From contig JAITEO010000256.1 in the NCBI GenBank assembly GCA_031281985.1, positions 1-18,780 on the forward strand: 18,780 nucleotides of DNA, given 5' to 3'. This DNA comes from Zoogloeaceae bacterium. GTDB taxonomy: Bacteria; Pseudomonadota; Gammaproteobacteria; Burkholderiales; Rhodocyclaceae. Positions 7,350 to 14,413 of the stretch are shown here, one piece after another. The translations under genes were made by a program, and so were the position numbers. Each line of letters starts with the position of its first letter. Position 1 is the stretch's first letter. The notes beneath the pieces are model-generated. The model searched no databases, was not told the origin of the DNA, and was given only the letters and a program-made list of their open reading frames with translations.

Positions 7350-7380
7350 AAAAAAGGACAGGCAAAGCCTGCCCTTTTTT
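7350..7380 (+). terminator. Intrinsic terminator-like hairpin after the reductase gene
   Basis: A 14-bp stem with a single A-C mismatch and an AAA loop: AAAAAAGGACAGGC pairs with GCCTGCCCTTTTTT. A-rich and T-rich tails on the two sides make it able to act in both directions. This is the best terminator in the window, and it lies 47 bp after the reductase stop and upstream of the flavin reductase gene. Confidence 0.75.
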
Positions 7381-7385
7381 GGGAG

Positions 7386-7430
7386 AAAAACAACGCAACA
7401 CCAGGGCCGCTCTGGTTTTTCGTTGTTTTT
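7386..7430 (+). terminator. Second hairpin in the iacF-iacG spacer
   Basis: Outer stem AAAAACAACG/CGTTGTTTTT (10 bp, perfect) encloses an inner CCAG/CTGG stem (7401-7404 with 7412-7415). The 3' arm ends in five T residues. It could be a backup terminator or a folded part of a repeat element. Confidence 0.5.
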
Positions 7431-7434
7431 ACAT

Positions 7435-7467
7435 GGTTTGAAGGCGAGGCTGCCTCGCTTTCAAACC
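7435..7467 (+). repeat. Third hairpin in the iacF-iacG spacer
   Basis: A 15-bp stem with one G-T wobble (GGTTTGAAGGCGAGG with CCTCGCTTTCAAACC) and a 3-base loop CTG. No T-run follows, so it does not look like a terminator. It is one of three consecutive hairpins inside an outer inverted repeat. Confidence 0.6.
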
Positions 7468-7471
7468 CAAA

Positions 7472-7508
7472 TCAACCCGGCAAAAAGCAGGGGTTTACTT
7501 TTTGACGC
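7472..7508 (-). repeat. Inverted copy of the stop-abutting element
   Basis: On the + strand it reads AACCCGGCAAAAAGCAGGGG followed by TTTACTTTTTGACGC. Its reverse complement matches the elements following the stop codons at 4772, 7303 and 9222. It ends 17 bp before the flavin reductase start codon. Confidence 0.75.
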
Positions 7509-7525
7509 ATGACCAAGGAACCATG

Positions 7526-8014
7526 ATGGACATCAAAACCTTCCGCGACGCCATGTCGCACCTCGCAGCGGCCGTGAACATCATCACCACCGACGGAAGC
7601 GCGGGCCGCTGCGGCTTCACCGCCACGGCGGTGGCAAGCGTCACCGACACGCCGCCCACCCTGCTGGTCTGCATGAACCGCGCGTCCTTCCTGCATTCCG
7701 CCTTTCTGGAAAACGGCAGGCTGTGCGTCAACACGCTCGCGGGCGACCAGAGCGGACTTTCCGGTGTGTTCGCCAATGCGCACCTGGATGCCGAGGCGCG
7801 TTTCGCCTGCGGCGAATGGCACAGCGAACCCGACGGCTCGCCGCGTCTGGCCGGAGCGTTGGCGCACTTCGACTGCCGCATCGCCCAGACCGTCGAAATC
7901 GGTACGCACAGCGTCTTCTTCTGCGCGGTGGAAAGCCTCCACTGCGAACCCGGCGCGGCACTCGTCTATTTCGACCGCGCCTACCACAGCGTTCCCGCCC
8001 CGGTGGCGGCATGA
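7526..8014 (+). CDS. iacG: Flavin reductase-like protein (IacG-like)
   Basis: 162 aa from ATG 7526, which lies 5 bases after AAGGAA (7515-7520); ATG 7523 and TTG 7502 are in frame but less well placed. HpaC/RutF-type flavin reductase domain: FRDAMSHLAAAVNIITTDG near the start, GFTATAVASVTDTPPTLLVCMN (flavin-binding loop) and FLENGRLCVNTLAGDQ. These enzymes reduce free FMN or FAD with NAD(P)H and supply a monooxygenase component, here most plausibly the IacA-like protein at 1928-3091. In iac clusters IacG partners IacA. The gene is separated from the reductase gene by about 220 bp of hairpins including a terminator, so it may have its own promoter or depend on read-through. Confidence 0.85.
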   Translation: MDIKTFRDAMSHLAAAVNIITTDGSAGRCGFTATAVASVTDTPPTLLVCMNRASFLHSAFLENGRLCVNTLAGDQSGLSGVFANAHLDAEARFACGEWHSEPDGSPRLAGALAHFDCRIAQTVEIGTHSVFFCAVESLHCEPGAALVYFDRAYHSVPAPVAA

Positions 8015-8082
8015 ATACAAACAACCCGCTTTCCCCGCCCCGCGCCGTCAGACGCGCATTTTCCCCAACAGGAGTTTTCAAA

Positions 8083-9222
8083 ATGAAAGACAAATCCCGC
8101 ATCCCTCACCTGGCAAGACTTGCCTGTAGCATCGCCGCGCTTGCTTCCGGCGCGGCGATGGCGCAAACCAACGTGCAGATCTACGGCACCATCGACCTGG
8201 GCTTTGCCCATCGCGGCGATGCCATAACGAAGGGCGTCGGCAACCAGAACGCCATTGATTCCGGCAATTCCGCTGGCGACCGGCTGGGTTTTCGCGGCAC
8301 GGAAGACCTGGGCAACGGCTTCAAGGTGGGTTTCAATCTGGAAGCCGGATTCAATGCCGATCGCGGCGTGCATCCAACCCAGTTGTTCAACCGCCAGGCC
8401 TGGCTGGGACTGGAGGGCGGTTTCGGCACGCTGCGCGCCGGACGGCAATACACCTCGCACTTCGCCTACGCCGCCACGCTCGATCCCTTCGCGGCGGGCA
8501 CGGTGGCGGAATACCGCAATCTCTACCTCAACATCGCCGGAACCACCGACGCCGGACTGCTCGACGGCCTGTTCGATCCCACCCGCGTGGACAACGCGCT
8601 CACCTATATTTCTCCCTCATTTGCGGGCTTCAACGTCACCGCGCAGGCTTCCAGGCAGGCGCGTGGGCAGGAAGGCACGGGCAACGACGGCGATCTGAAA
8701 TACGTCTCCCTCTTTCCTCGCTATGTGAATGGCCCGATCGACATCGGCGCGCAGTATTACCGCTTCAAGTCGGACAAGTACCTCACCCTCGCGGGCGTGA
8801 CCAACCCGGAAGTGAAGAACTGGCTCGTCGGCGGTTCCTACGATTTCGGCGTGGCGAAACTTTCCGCCTTCTACGACCGCTCGAAGATGGAAGCGGATAC
8901 CGCCGCTTTCGACGGCATGACGCACAAGAGCTGGCTCATCGGCGCGCGTGTGCCGTTCGGCAAGCATGCCCTGCTGGCTTCCTGGCTGCGCGGCAAGCTC
9001 GCGCGCAACGGTACCAGCGGCGTCTCCAGCCAGTTGGGGCTGGGCTACACCTATCATTTTTCCAAACGTACCAATTTTTACGCGGCCTGGGCGGACGATC
9101 GCAACGACCGCGACCGCCGCGTCACCCTCAACTCTCCCACCGTGGCCTACGACGCGGGCAACGGCGGCCCCTCGAAGCATTACCAGAACGGCTTCCAGTT
9201 CGGGCTGCTGCACAAATTCTGA
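8083..9222 (+). CDS. Outer-membrane general porin
   Basis: 379 aa from ATG 8083, which follows CAGGAG. A signal peptide spans about residues 1-27, with probable cleavage at AMA/QTNVQ. The mature protein opens with VQIYGTIDLGF and carries the betaproteobacterial porin pattern: DRLGFRGTEDLGNGFKVGF, FNRQAWLGLEGGFGTLRAGR, repeated amphipathic beta strands, and a C-terminal phenylalanine (FGLLHKF) for BAM recognition. It is expected to be a trimeric 16-strand channel. It sits 68 bp after the flavin reductase gene and before the class II aldolase-like gene, so it may admit the cluster's substrate, though substrate cannot be read from sequence. In-frame codons upstream back to 7723 overlap the flavin reductase gene and are not used. 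Confidence 0.9.
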   Translation: MKDKSRIPHLARLACSIAALASGAAMAQTNVQIYGTIDLGFAHRGDAITKGVGNQNAIDSGNSAGDRLGFRGTEDLGNGFKVGFNLEAGFNADRGVHPTQLFNRQAWLGLEGGFGTLRAGRQYTSHFAYAATLDPFAAGTVAEYRNLYLNIAGTTDAGLLDGLFDPTRVDNALTYISPSFAGFNVTAQASRQARGQEGTGNDGDLKYVSLFPRYVNGPIDIGAQYYRFKSDKYLTLAGVTNPEVKNWLVGGSYDFGVAKLSAFYDRSKMEADTAAFDGMTHKSWLIGARVPFGKHALLASWLRGKLARNGTSGVSSQLGLGYTYHFSKRTNFYAAWADDRNDRDRRVTLNSPTVAYDAGNGGPSKHYQNGFQFGLLHKF

Positions 9223-9260
9223 GAAAACGTCAAAAAGTGCCCCCCTGCTTTTTGCCGTTC
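9223..9260 (+). repeat. Stop-codon-abutting hairpin repeat, copy 4
   Basis: GAAAACGTCAAAAAGTGC then CCCCCTGCTTTTTGCCG follows the porin stop codon with no gap. It aligns with the elements after the Rieske alpha, SDR and reductase genes. Confidence 0.75.
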
Positions 9261-9266
9261 AAACAA

Positions 9267-9286
9267 CCCGTCCGGTGACGGACGGG
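9267..9286 (+). terminator. Hairpin after the porin gene
   Basis: A perfect 8-bp GC-rich stem CCCGTCCG/CGGACGGG with a GTGA (GNRA-type) loop lies 44 bp after the porin stop. The following sequence ACTTCCGCCTGATTTTC has only a weak T-run, so termination is plausible but unproven. Confidence 0.45.
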
Positions 9287-9322
9287 ACTTCCGCCTGATT
9301 TTCGACGAAAGGATTTTCCCGC

Positions 9323-10111
9323 ATGACGAATCCCCTTTACCTCAACCCCGTCGACCCTGGACGCCAGCCTTCCTGCCCGGACGCGGAATGGGCGTTGCGC
9401 TGCCAGTTGGCGGAGTGTTATCGCCTCATCGACCACATGGGCTGGACGGAGACCATCTTCAATCACATCTCCGCCCGCCTGCCCGGCCCCGCGCACCACT
9501 ATCTGGTGAATCCGATGGGCCTGAACTACAGCGAGGTCACGCCCGGCAATCTCATCAAGTGCGACCTCAAGGGCAACCGGATCGAGGATGCTCCCTACGA
9601 GGGCAACCCGGCGGGCTTTGCCCTGCACGCGGTCATCCACGAACACCGCCCGGATGTGCACTGCGTGCTGCACACCCACACCACGGCGGTTTCCGCCATC
9701 GCGCAGAAGGAGGCGGGCTTCGACCACAACAATTTCTATGGCGCGCAGCTTTACGGGCGGGTCGGCTACCACCGCTTCGAGGGCATCACCCTCTTCGCCG
9801 AGGAAAAGGCGCGCATGCTCGCCAGCATCGGCGACAAGGCCGTGCTGGTGCTGCGCAATCACGGCATTGCCATCGCCGAAGCTTCGGTGCCAAAAGCGTT
9901 CTTCCTCACCTGGATCGTGCAGCGCGCGGCGGAAATCCAGCTTGCGGGCGCTTCCATGCCGGGGCCGGATACGCATGTGCATACGGCGGTACGGCAAAAA
10001 TGCGCCGATCTCGCCGCCATGCTGGTCGCGGAAAAGGATGTCGCCGAAATGACTTTTTACGCACTCGTTCGCAAGATGCACGCCGAACAGGGCACACCTT
10101 TTTTTCAGTAA
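9323..10111 (+). CDS. Class II aldolase/adducin-family protein
   Basis: 262 aa from ATG 9323, preceded by GAAAGGA. The class II aldolase fold is indicated by FNHISARLPG (46-55), VNPMGLNYSEVTPGNLIKCD (62-81), the zinc pair His117/His119 (VLHTHT) and His180 (LRNHGI). In true fuculose- or ribulose-phosphate aldolases a catalytic Glu lies in a PSSE-type motif. Here the matching stretch is EGNPAGFALH, with Gly98 where that Glu would be, as in the adducin-like branch. The reaction is therefore uncertain: retro-aldol cleavage, decarboxylation or another metal-dependent step. It is 26 bp from the TauD-type gene and likely cotranscribed with it. It is not part of the iac set as I know it. Confidence 0.8.
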   Translation: MTNPLYLNPVDPGRQPSCPDAEWALRCQLAECYRLIDHMGWTETIFNHISARLPGPAHHYLVNPMGLNYSEVTPGNLIKCDLKGNRIEDAPYEGNPAGFALHAVIHEHRPDVHCVLHTHTTAVSAIAQKEAGFDHNNFYGAQLYGRVGYHRFEGITLFAEEKARMLASIGDKAVLVLRNHGIAIAEASVPKAFFLTWIVQRAAEIQLAGASMPGPDTHVHTAVRQKCADLAAMLVAEKDVAEMTFYALVRKMHAEQGTPFFQ

Positions 10112-10137
10112 CAACCCCAACACAGGAGTTCCAGAAC

Positions 10138-11130
10138 ATGAGCATCATCCTGAAAGAAAAACTCGATTCCAGCATCGCCTGGCGCGGCATCGACCTCCAG
10201 GATCGCAGTACCTGGCTGACCTGGCTGAAAGAGGCGGAAATTGCCGCCCTGGAAAAAGCGATGCAGGGCGTCAAGGCCAAGGGACTGAAAGCGCCTTTCT
10301 TCACCAAGGCTGATTTCGTCCTGCCGCCGGAGGTCACACGCTTCATCGACGGCCTTGTCGACGAACTGGAAAACGGGCGCGGTTTCTTCCTGATGCGCGG
10401 CCTGCCCGCCGAACGATACAGCGAGGAGGAAATGGCGATCATCTACTACGGCATGGGTCTGCACATGGGCGAAACCCTGTCGCAGAACGAACGTGGCGAG
10501 CTGCTTTCCGCCGTGACGGCGGTTGGCGATCCGGCGAAGAAAAGCACCCGCGTCTATGAAACCAACGAATTTCTCGATTACCACACCGACCCTTCCGATG
10601 TGGTTGGCCTGCTTTCCGTCAAGAAGGCGAAACAGGGCGGTCTTTCCAGCATCGTCTCGGTGGCGGCGCTCTACAACGAGATTCTGGAAAAGTACCCGGA
10701 ATATCTGGGGCTGCTCTACCGCCCGGTCTACTTCGATCATCTGGGCGAGGAATTGCCCTCGCGCTCGCCGATCTTTTCGTACCACAAGGGCAAGCTGGCC
10801 TGCCGTTATCTGCGCAAATATCTGGAAGTCGGCATGGAACGGCGCGGCTGTCCCATTTCCACGGTGGAACACGAAATGCTGGAGCTGATCGATTCCATCA
10901 TCGGCAATCAGGAAATCCACCTCGACATGATGCTGGAGCCGGGCGACATGCAGTTCGCCAACAACTACGCCATCCTGCATTCGCGTAGCAGTTTCGAGGA
11001 CTGGGATGACCCGAAGGAGAAACGCAAGCTCCTGCGCCTGTGGCTGAAGATGCCCAACGCGCGGGAACTTGCGCCTGAATTCCCCGCCTGCAAGGGCATT
11101 CCCCAACGCGACCGGATGCCGGATTACTGA
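10138..11130 (+). CDS. TauD/TfdA-type Fe(II)/2-oxoglutarate dioxygenase
   Basis: 330 aa from ATG 10138, with ACACAGGAG upstream; in-frame codons extending back to 9388 overlap the aldolase-like gene. The iron triad is visible: His149 and Asp151 in DYHTDPSD, and His281 in NNYAILHSRSSFED. Arginines in KRKLLRLWL (297, 300) would bind 2-oxoglutarate. GRGFFLMRGLP (80-90) and the double-stranded beta-helix layout fit the TauD/clavaminate synthase superfamily. It probably hydroxylates or oxidatively cleaves a small acid in the cytoplasm. It shares an operon-like run with the aldolase-like gene and the first binding protein. The substrate cannot be inferred; a link with indole-acid catabolism is suggested only by location. 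Confidence 0.85.
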   Translation: MSIILKEKLDSSIAWRGIDLQDRSTWLTWLKEAEIAALEKAMQGVKAKGLKAPFFTKADFVLPPEVTRFIDGLVDELENGRGFFLMRGLPAERYSEEEMAIIYYGMGLHMGETLSQNERGELLSAVTAVGDPAKKSTRVYETNEFLDYHTDPSDVVGLLSVKKAKQGGLSSIVSVAALYNEILEKYPEYLGLLYRPVYFDHLGEELPSRSPIFSYHKGKLACRYLRKYLEVGMERRGCPISTVEHEMLELIDSIIGNQEIHLDMMLEPGDMQFANNYAILHSRSSFEDWDDPKEKRKLLRLWLKMPNARELAPEFPACKGIPQRDRMPDY

Positions 11131-11185
11131 GCGTCTCCCCATCGCGCACAAACAAAAACACCCCCCAACCCCAAGGAAAAACACA

Positions 11186-12325
11186 ATGCTGAAAAAAGCA
11201 CTTTTCGCGCTGGCCGCCGCCGCGCTTGTCACCTCCGCCGCCGCGCAGATCAAGGTCGGCGTGGTCAGTTCCGCCACCGGCCCCGCCGCCGCCATCGGTG
11301 TACCGCAGAAAAACACGGTGAGCCTGCTGCCGAAGATCATCGCCGGGTACACGGTCGATTACCAGATTCTCGTGGACGGCGGCGATCCCACCGCCGCGGT
11401 TTCCGCCACGAAGAAACTCATCGGCGAGCAACAGGTCGATGTCATCTTCGCCAACACGACCGTGCCCAACACCATCGCCATGATTCCCTTTGCCGCCGAT
11501 TCCGGCACGCCGATGATTGCGCCGGTCGGCTCCATGCTCGTTGTCGCGCCCATGAACGCGCAGAAGAAATGGGCGTTCAAGACCACCCAGAACGACGATG
11601 TCGCGGCGGAAATTCTCTTCGCGCACATGGTGAAACAGGGGGTGAAGACCCTGGGCGTCATCACCACCAGCGACCCCTACGGCGGCAACTGGGAAAAGGA
11701 AGCGCAACGCCTCGCGCAGCAACAGGGCGTCAGGATCGTGGCCAACGAGAAATTCAACCGCGTCGACACCTCCGTCACCGCCCAGGCGCTGAAACTCGTT
11801 GCCGCGAAACCGGACGCCGTGCTCATCGCCGCGCCCGGCGCGCCTTCGCTGCTGCCGCACGTCGCGCTCGCCGACCGGGGTTATCGGGGACAAATCTACC
11901 AAAGTCACGGCGCGGCCATGGATCTCTTCAGGAAACAGGGCGGCAGAAAGGTGGAGGGCGCCATCGTGGTGGGCAGCATGATGATGGTGCTGGCCGAAAT
12001 TCCCGACAGCAACCCTTCCAAGAAAGTGATGCGGGAATACGTCACCGCCTATGAAAAAGCCTTCGGCGAAGCCAGTCCCTTCGGCTCGCAGGCTTACGAC
12101 GCCGGACTCCTTTTCGCCAACGCCGTCCCCGCCGCCGCGCAAAAAGCCAAACCCGGCACGCCGGAATTCCGCGCGGCGCTCCGGGACGCGCTGGAAGCCA
12201 CGCGCGACCTCGTCGGCACCCAGGGCCGTTACACCATGTCGCCCCAGGATCACAGCGGCATGGATCGGAAAGGCGCCGCGGAACTCATGACCATCCGAAA
12301 CGGTCAGTGGACGCGCGCGCGCTGA
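11186..12325 (+). CDS. livJ: Liv-type periplasmic substrate-binding protein 1
   Basis: 379 aa from ATG 11186, after CCAAGGAAA. A signal peptide at 1-20 has likely cleavage at SAA-A/QIKVG. The mature protein is a type I periplasmic binding fold (Peripla_BP_6): VGVVSSATGPAAAIG, VDGGDPTAAVSATKKLI, MNAQKKWAFKTTQND, GVITTSDPYGGNWEKEA and TPEFRAALRDALEATRDLVG. It would deliver ligand to the LivHMGF importer at 14414-18044. Comparable proteins near aromatic-degradation genes often bind aromatic acids and not amino acids. A paralogue lies 650 bp downstream across one intervening gene. Codons before 11186 in this frame overlap the TauD gene. The spacer to the TauD gene is 55 bp with no terminator. Confidence 0.88.
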   Translation: MLKKALFALAAAALVTSAAAQIKVGVVSSATGPAAAIGVPQKNTVSLLPKIIAGYTVDYQILVDGGDPTAAVSATKKLIGEQQVDVIFANTTVPNTIAMIPFAADSGTPMIAPVGSMLVVAPMNAQKKWAFKTTQNDDVAAEILFAHMVKQGVKTLGVITTSDPYGGNWEKEAQRLAQQQGVRIVANEKFNRVDTSVTAQALKLVAAKPDAVLIAAPGAPSLLPHVALADRGYRGQIYQSHGAAMDLFRKQGGRKVEGAIVVGSMMMVLAEIPDSNPSKKVMREYVTAYEKAFGEASPFGSQAYDAGLLFANAVPAAAQKAKPGTPEFRAALRDALEATRDLVGTQGRYTMSPQDHSGMDRKGAAELMTIRNGQWTRAR

Positions 12326-12375
12326 CCTTTTCCTTCCCCCATTTTCAACACAATCCCAAAAAAGGAGACCTCGAC

Positions 12376-12939
12376 ATGACCTCGGAAGCACACATCGCCA
12401 ATCTCACCCGCCGCCTCGAAGTGCTGGAGGCCGAAGCCGACATCCGCCGCATCCAGGCGCGCTACATGTTCCTGTGCGATACCCCCAACCCGGAATACGG
12501 CGTCGCCGACGACCAGGAACGCATCGCGCGCATTCTCGACCTCTACACGGAAGATGCCGTATGGGAAGGCGTGGGCGAGTACTACACCAACCAGTTCGGA
12601 CGCGCCGAAGGCAAGGCCGCGCTCAGGCAGCATTTCGAGCATTTCTGGGGTTCGCGGCAGGAACCGCTTCTGCTCCTGAACGCGCACTACCTCACCTCGG
12701 AACAGATACACGTGCACGCGGAAGGCAACACCGCCGATGGACAGTGGATACACATGCAGCCCTGGCTTTTTTCCGACGGCAAGGCGCTGATTCGCTCCAG
12801 CCGCCTCAACAACACCTTCAGAAAGGAAAACGGCGTCTGGAAAATCACCCGCACCCGCACGGAAAACGTGTTCGTCGCGCCCTTGCCCCAACATTTCGCG
12901 GAAAGCTATCCCAAGGCTTCCGTACTGATGCGGCCGTAA
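12376..12939 (+). CDS. SnoaL-like (NTF2 fold) protein
   Basis: 187 aa from ATG 12376, after AAAGGAGAC. The N-terminal helix RRLEVLEAEADIRRIQARYM is followed by a cone-shaped NTF2-type fold: ILDLYTEDAVWEGVGEYYTNQFGRAEGK, then NAHYLTSEQIHVHAEGN, GQWIHMQPWLF and RLNNTFRKENGVWKITRTRTENVF. The family includes small cyclases, isomerases, dehydratases and non-catalytic partners of Rieske oxygenases. No signal peptide, so cytoplasmic. It sits between two periplasmic binding protein genes, with short spacers (50 and 35 bp). It could be the counterpart of IacI, the small extra protein of iac clusters, but I cannot confirm that by sequence. Confidence 0.75.
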   Translation: MTSEAHIANLTRRLEVLEAEADIRRIQARYMFLCDTPNPEYGVADDQERIARILDLYTEDAVWEGVGEYYTNQFGRAEGKAALRQHFEHFWGSRQEPLLLLNAHYLTSEQIHVHAEGNTADGQWIHMQPWLFSDGKALIRSSRLNNTFRKENGVWKITRTRTENVFVAPLPQHFAESYPKASVLMRP

Positions 12940-12974
12940 TCCATTTATCCATTTTGTTTTCAGGAGAAAACCCC

Positions 12975-14120
12975 ATGTTCCCCAAATATCTCGCCACATT
13001 CGCCGCTACACTGACTTTCACCATCGGCGCGGCAAACGCCCAGGTCAGGATAGGCGTCATCGCCTCCTCCACCGGCCCGGTTGCTTCCATCGGCATTCCA
13101 CAGAAAAACTCGGCGGCGCTCCTGCCAATCAGGGTTGGCGACCTGACCGTCGAATACGTGGTGCTGGATGACGGCAGCGACCCGACCGCCGCCGTCACGG
13201 CGGCGAAGAAGCTCATCAACGAGCATCACGTCGACGCCATCATCGGGCCTTCCGGCTCGCCACAGGCGATGGGACTGGTGCAGTTCGTCGCGGAAGCGGG
13301 CACGCCGATGATCGCGCCGGTCGGCTCGGCGGGCGTGGTGCTGCCGATGAACGCGCAGAAGAAATGGGTGTTCAAGACGACGCAGAACGACAGCGCCAGC
13401 GTGGAAGTGTTGCTTGCCCACATGGCGAAGACCGGCATCCGAAAAATCGGCGTCATGATTTCCAACGATGCCTTCGGCGAAAACCGCTACAAGGAGATCG
13501 TCGCCCAGGCCAAGGGTTTTGGTCTTTCCATTGTGGCGAATGAAAAATACCAGCGCGGCGACACCTCGGTGATGGGACAGGTGATGAAACTCATCGCCGC
13601 CAAGCCGGAGGCCATCTTCATCGCCTGCCCCGGCTCGCCCGCCATCCTGCCGCAGGCCACCCTGCGCGACAAGGGCTACAAGGGCCGGATCTACCAGTCC
13701 GACGGCGCGGCGCTGGAAGCCTTCCTGAAACAGGGCGGCAAGAAAGTGGAAGGCACCATCCTGCAAGGCAGCATGATGCTGGTGCTCTCCGAAATCCCGG
13801 CCAGCAATCCGTCCAGGAAGGTGATGAGCGATTACGTCGCCGCCTACGAAAAACGCTTCGGCAAGGCGGAAACCTTCGGCTCGCAACTCTATGACGCGGG
13901 ACTCCTGGTCGCCAACGCTATTCCCGTCGCGGTGCGAAAAGCCAAACCCGGCACGGCGGAATTCCGCGCCGCGCTCCGGGACGCGCTGGAAGCCACCAAG
14001 GATTTCGTCGCCACACAGGGCCGCTACAGCATGACCCCGGAAAACCACAGCGGCATGGACAAGAAAGGCGCGAACGAACTCATCACCGTGCAGGAGGGCA
14101 AATGGCGGCTGGTGCGCTGA
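12975..14120 (+). CDS. livJ: Liv-type periplasmic substrate-binding protein 2
   Basis: 381 aa from ATG 12975, with TCAGGAGAAA upstream. The signal peptide runs to about residue 22 (AANA/QVRIG). It is a paralogue of the protein at 11186-12325: shared STGPVASIGIPQKN, DPTAAVTAAKKLI, PMNAQKKWVFKTTQND, QGRYSMTPENHSGMDKKGA. One 60-bp stretch (13937-13996) is 58/60 identical to 12142-12201, much more alike than the N-terminal regions. Two binding proteins for one membrane complex suggest separate ligands or affinity classes. The intervening SnoaL-like gene implies that the duplication was followed by insertion, or that a two-gene unit duplicated and lost a copy. Earlier in-frame codons overlap the SnoaL-like gene. 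Confidence 0.88.
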   Translation: MFPKYLATFAATLTFTIGAANAQVRIGVIASSTGPVASIGIPQKNSAALLPIRVGDLTVEYVVLDDGSDPTAAVTAAKKLINEHHVDAIIGPSGSPQAMGLVQFVAEAGTPMIAPVGSAGVVLPMNAQKKWVFKTTQNDSASVEVLLAHMAKTGIRKIGVMISNDAFGENRYKEIVAQAKGFGLSIVANEKYQRGDTSVMGQVMKLIAAKPEAIFIACPGSPAILPQATLRDKGYKGRIYQSDGAALEAFLKQGGKKVEGTILQGSMMLVLSEIPASNPSRKVMSDYVAAYEKRFGKAETFGSQLYDAGLLVANAIPVAVRKAKPGTAEFRAALRDALEATKDFVATQGRYSMTPENHSGMDKKGANELITVQEGKWRLVR

Positions 14121-14133
14121 AGCTTTGCCACAC

Positions 14134-14170
14134 GCCCTCCCCTGACAAGGGGAGGGTTGGGGAGGGGTTT
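14134..14170 (+). repeat. GC-palindrome repeat, copy c
   Basis: Core CCCTCCCCTGACAAGGGG and onward to GAGGG (14135-14156) followed by TTGGGGAGGGGTTT. Same layout as copies at 6152 and 18081. It starts 14 bp after the second binding protein stop. Confidence 0.85.
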
Positions 14171-14218
14171 TATGGCGTTGGAACAAGAACCAACGCTCAA
14201 GGCAAACCGAACCGCCTC

Positions 14219-14255
14219 TAAAACCCCCTTCGATCCCCTCTTGTCAGGGGGGAAG
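14219..14255 (-). repeat. GC-palindrome repeat, copy d (inverted)
   Basis: AAAACCCCCTTCGATCCCC then CTTGTCAGGGGGGAAG on the + strand is the reverse-complement layout of the family, slightly degraded in the core. With copy c it forms a facing pair, as in the 6152/6236 spacer. Confidence 0.75.
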
Positions 14256-14260
14256 CGCGC

Positions 14261-14285
14261 GCCCTCCCCTGACAAGGGGAGGGGG
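14261..14285 (+). repeat. GC-palindrome repeat, copy e (core only)
   Basis: Core CCCTCCCCTGACAAGGGG plus AGGGGG, without the usual TTGGGGAGGGG tail. It abuts the heptamer-armed element that follows. Confidence 0.75.
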
Positions 14286-14287
14286 CG

Positions 14288-14380
14288 GCAGGAGACAGGA
14301 AACAGGAAACAGAGAAAACATGCGGCGCTGCGCGCCGGTAAAAAATCTGTCTCCTGTCCCCTATCCCCTGTCTCCTGTCA
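14288..14380 (+). repeat. Heptamer-armed inverted repeat, copy 1 (upstream of livH)
   Basis: The left arm is built of CAGGAAA-type heptamers and the right arm of TCTCCTG/TCCCCTG heptamers. Between them are a central hairpin GGCGCTGCGCGCC and GGTAAAAAATCTG. The arms are imperfectly complementary over 20 or more bases. A near-identical copy lies at 18126-18214. No coding capacity, so it is a MITE- or REP-like element. Confidence 0.8.
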
Positions 14381-14413
14381 CTTGAACCCAACTTACGCCA
14401 ACCAGGATTTTTC

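Noticed and set aside
7723..8082. N-terminal extension of the porin gene
   Set aside because: These codons overlap the flavin reductase gene. The signal peptide begins at ATG 8083, after CAGGAG.
14288..14380. CRISPR-like repeat array
   Set aside because: The 7-bp units are contiguous, degenerate and arranged as inverted arms, without spacers.
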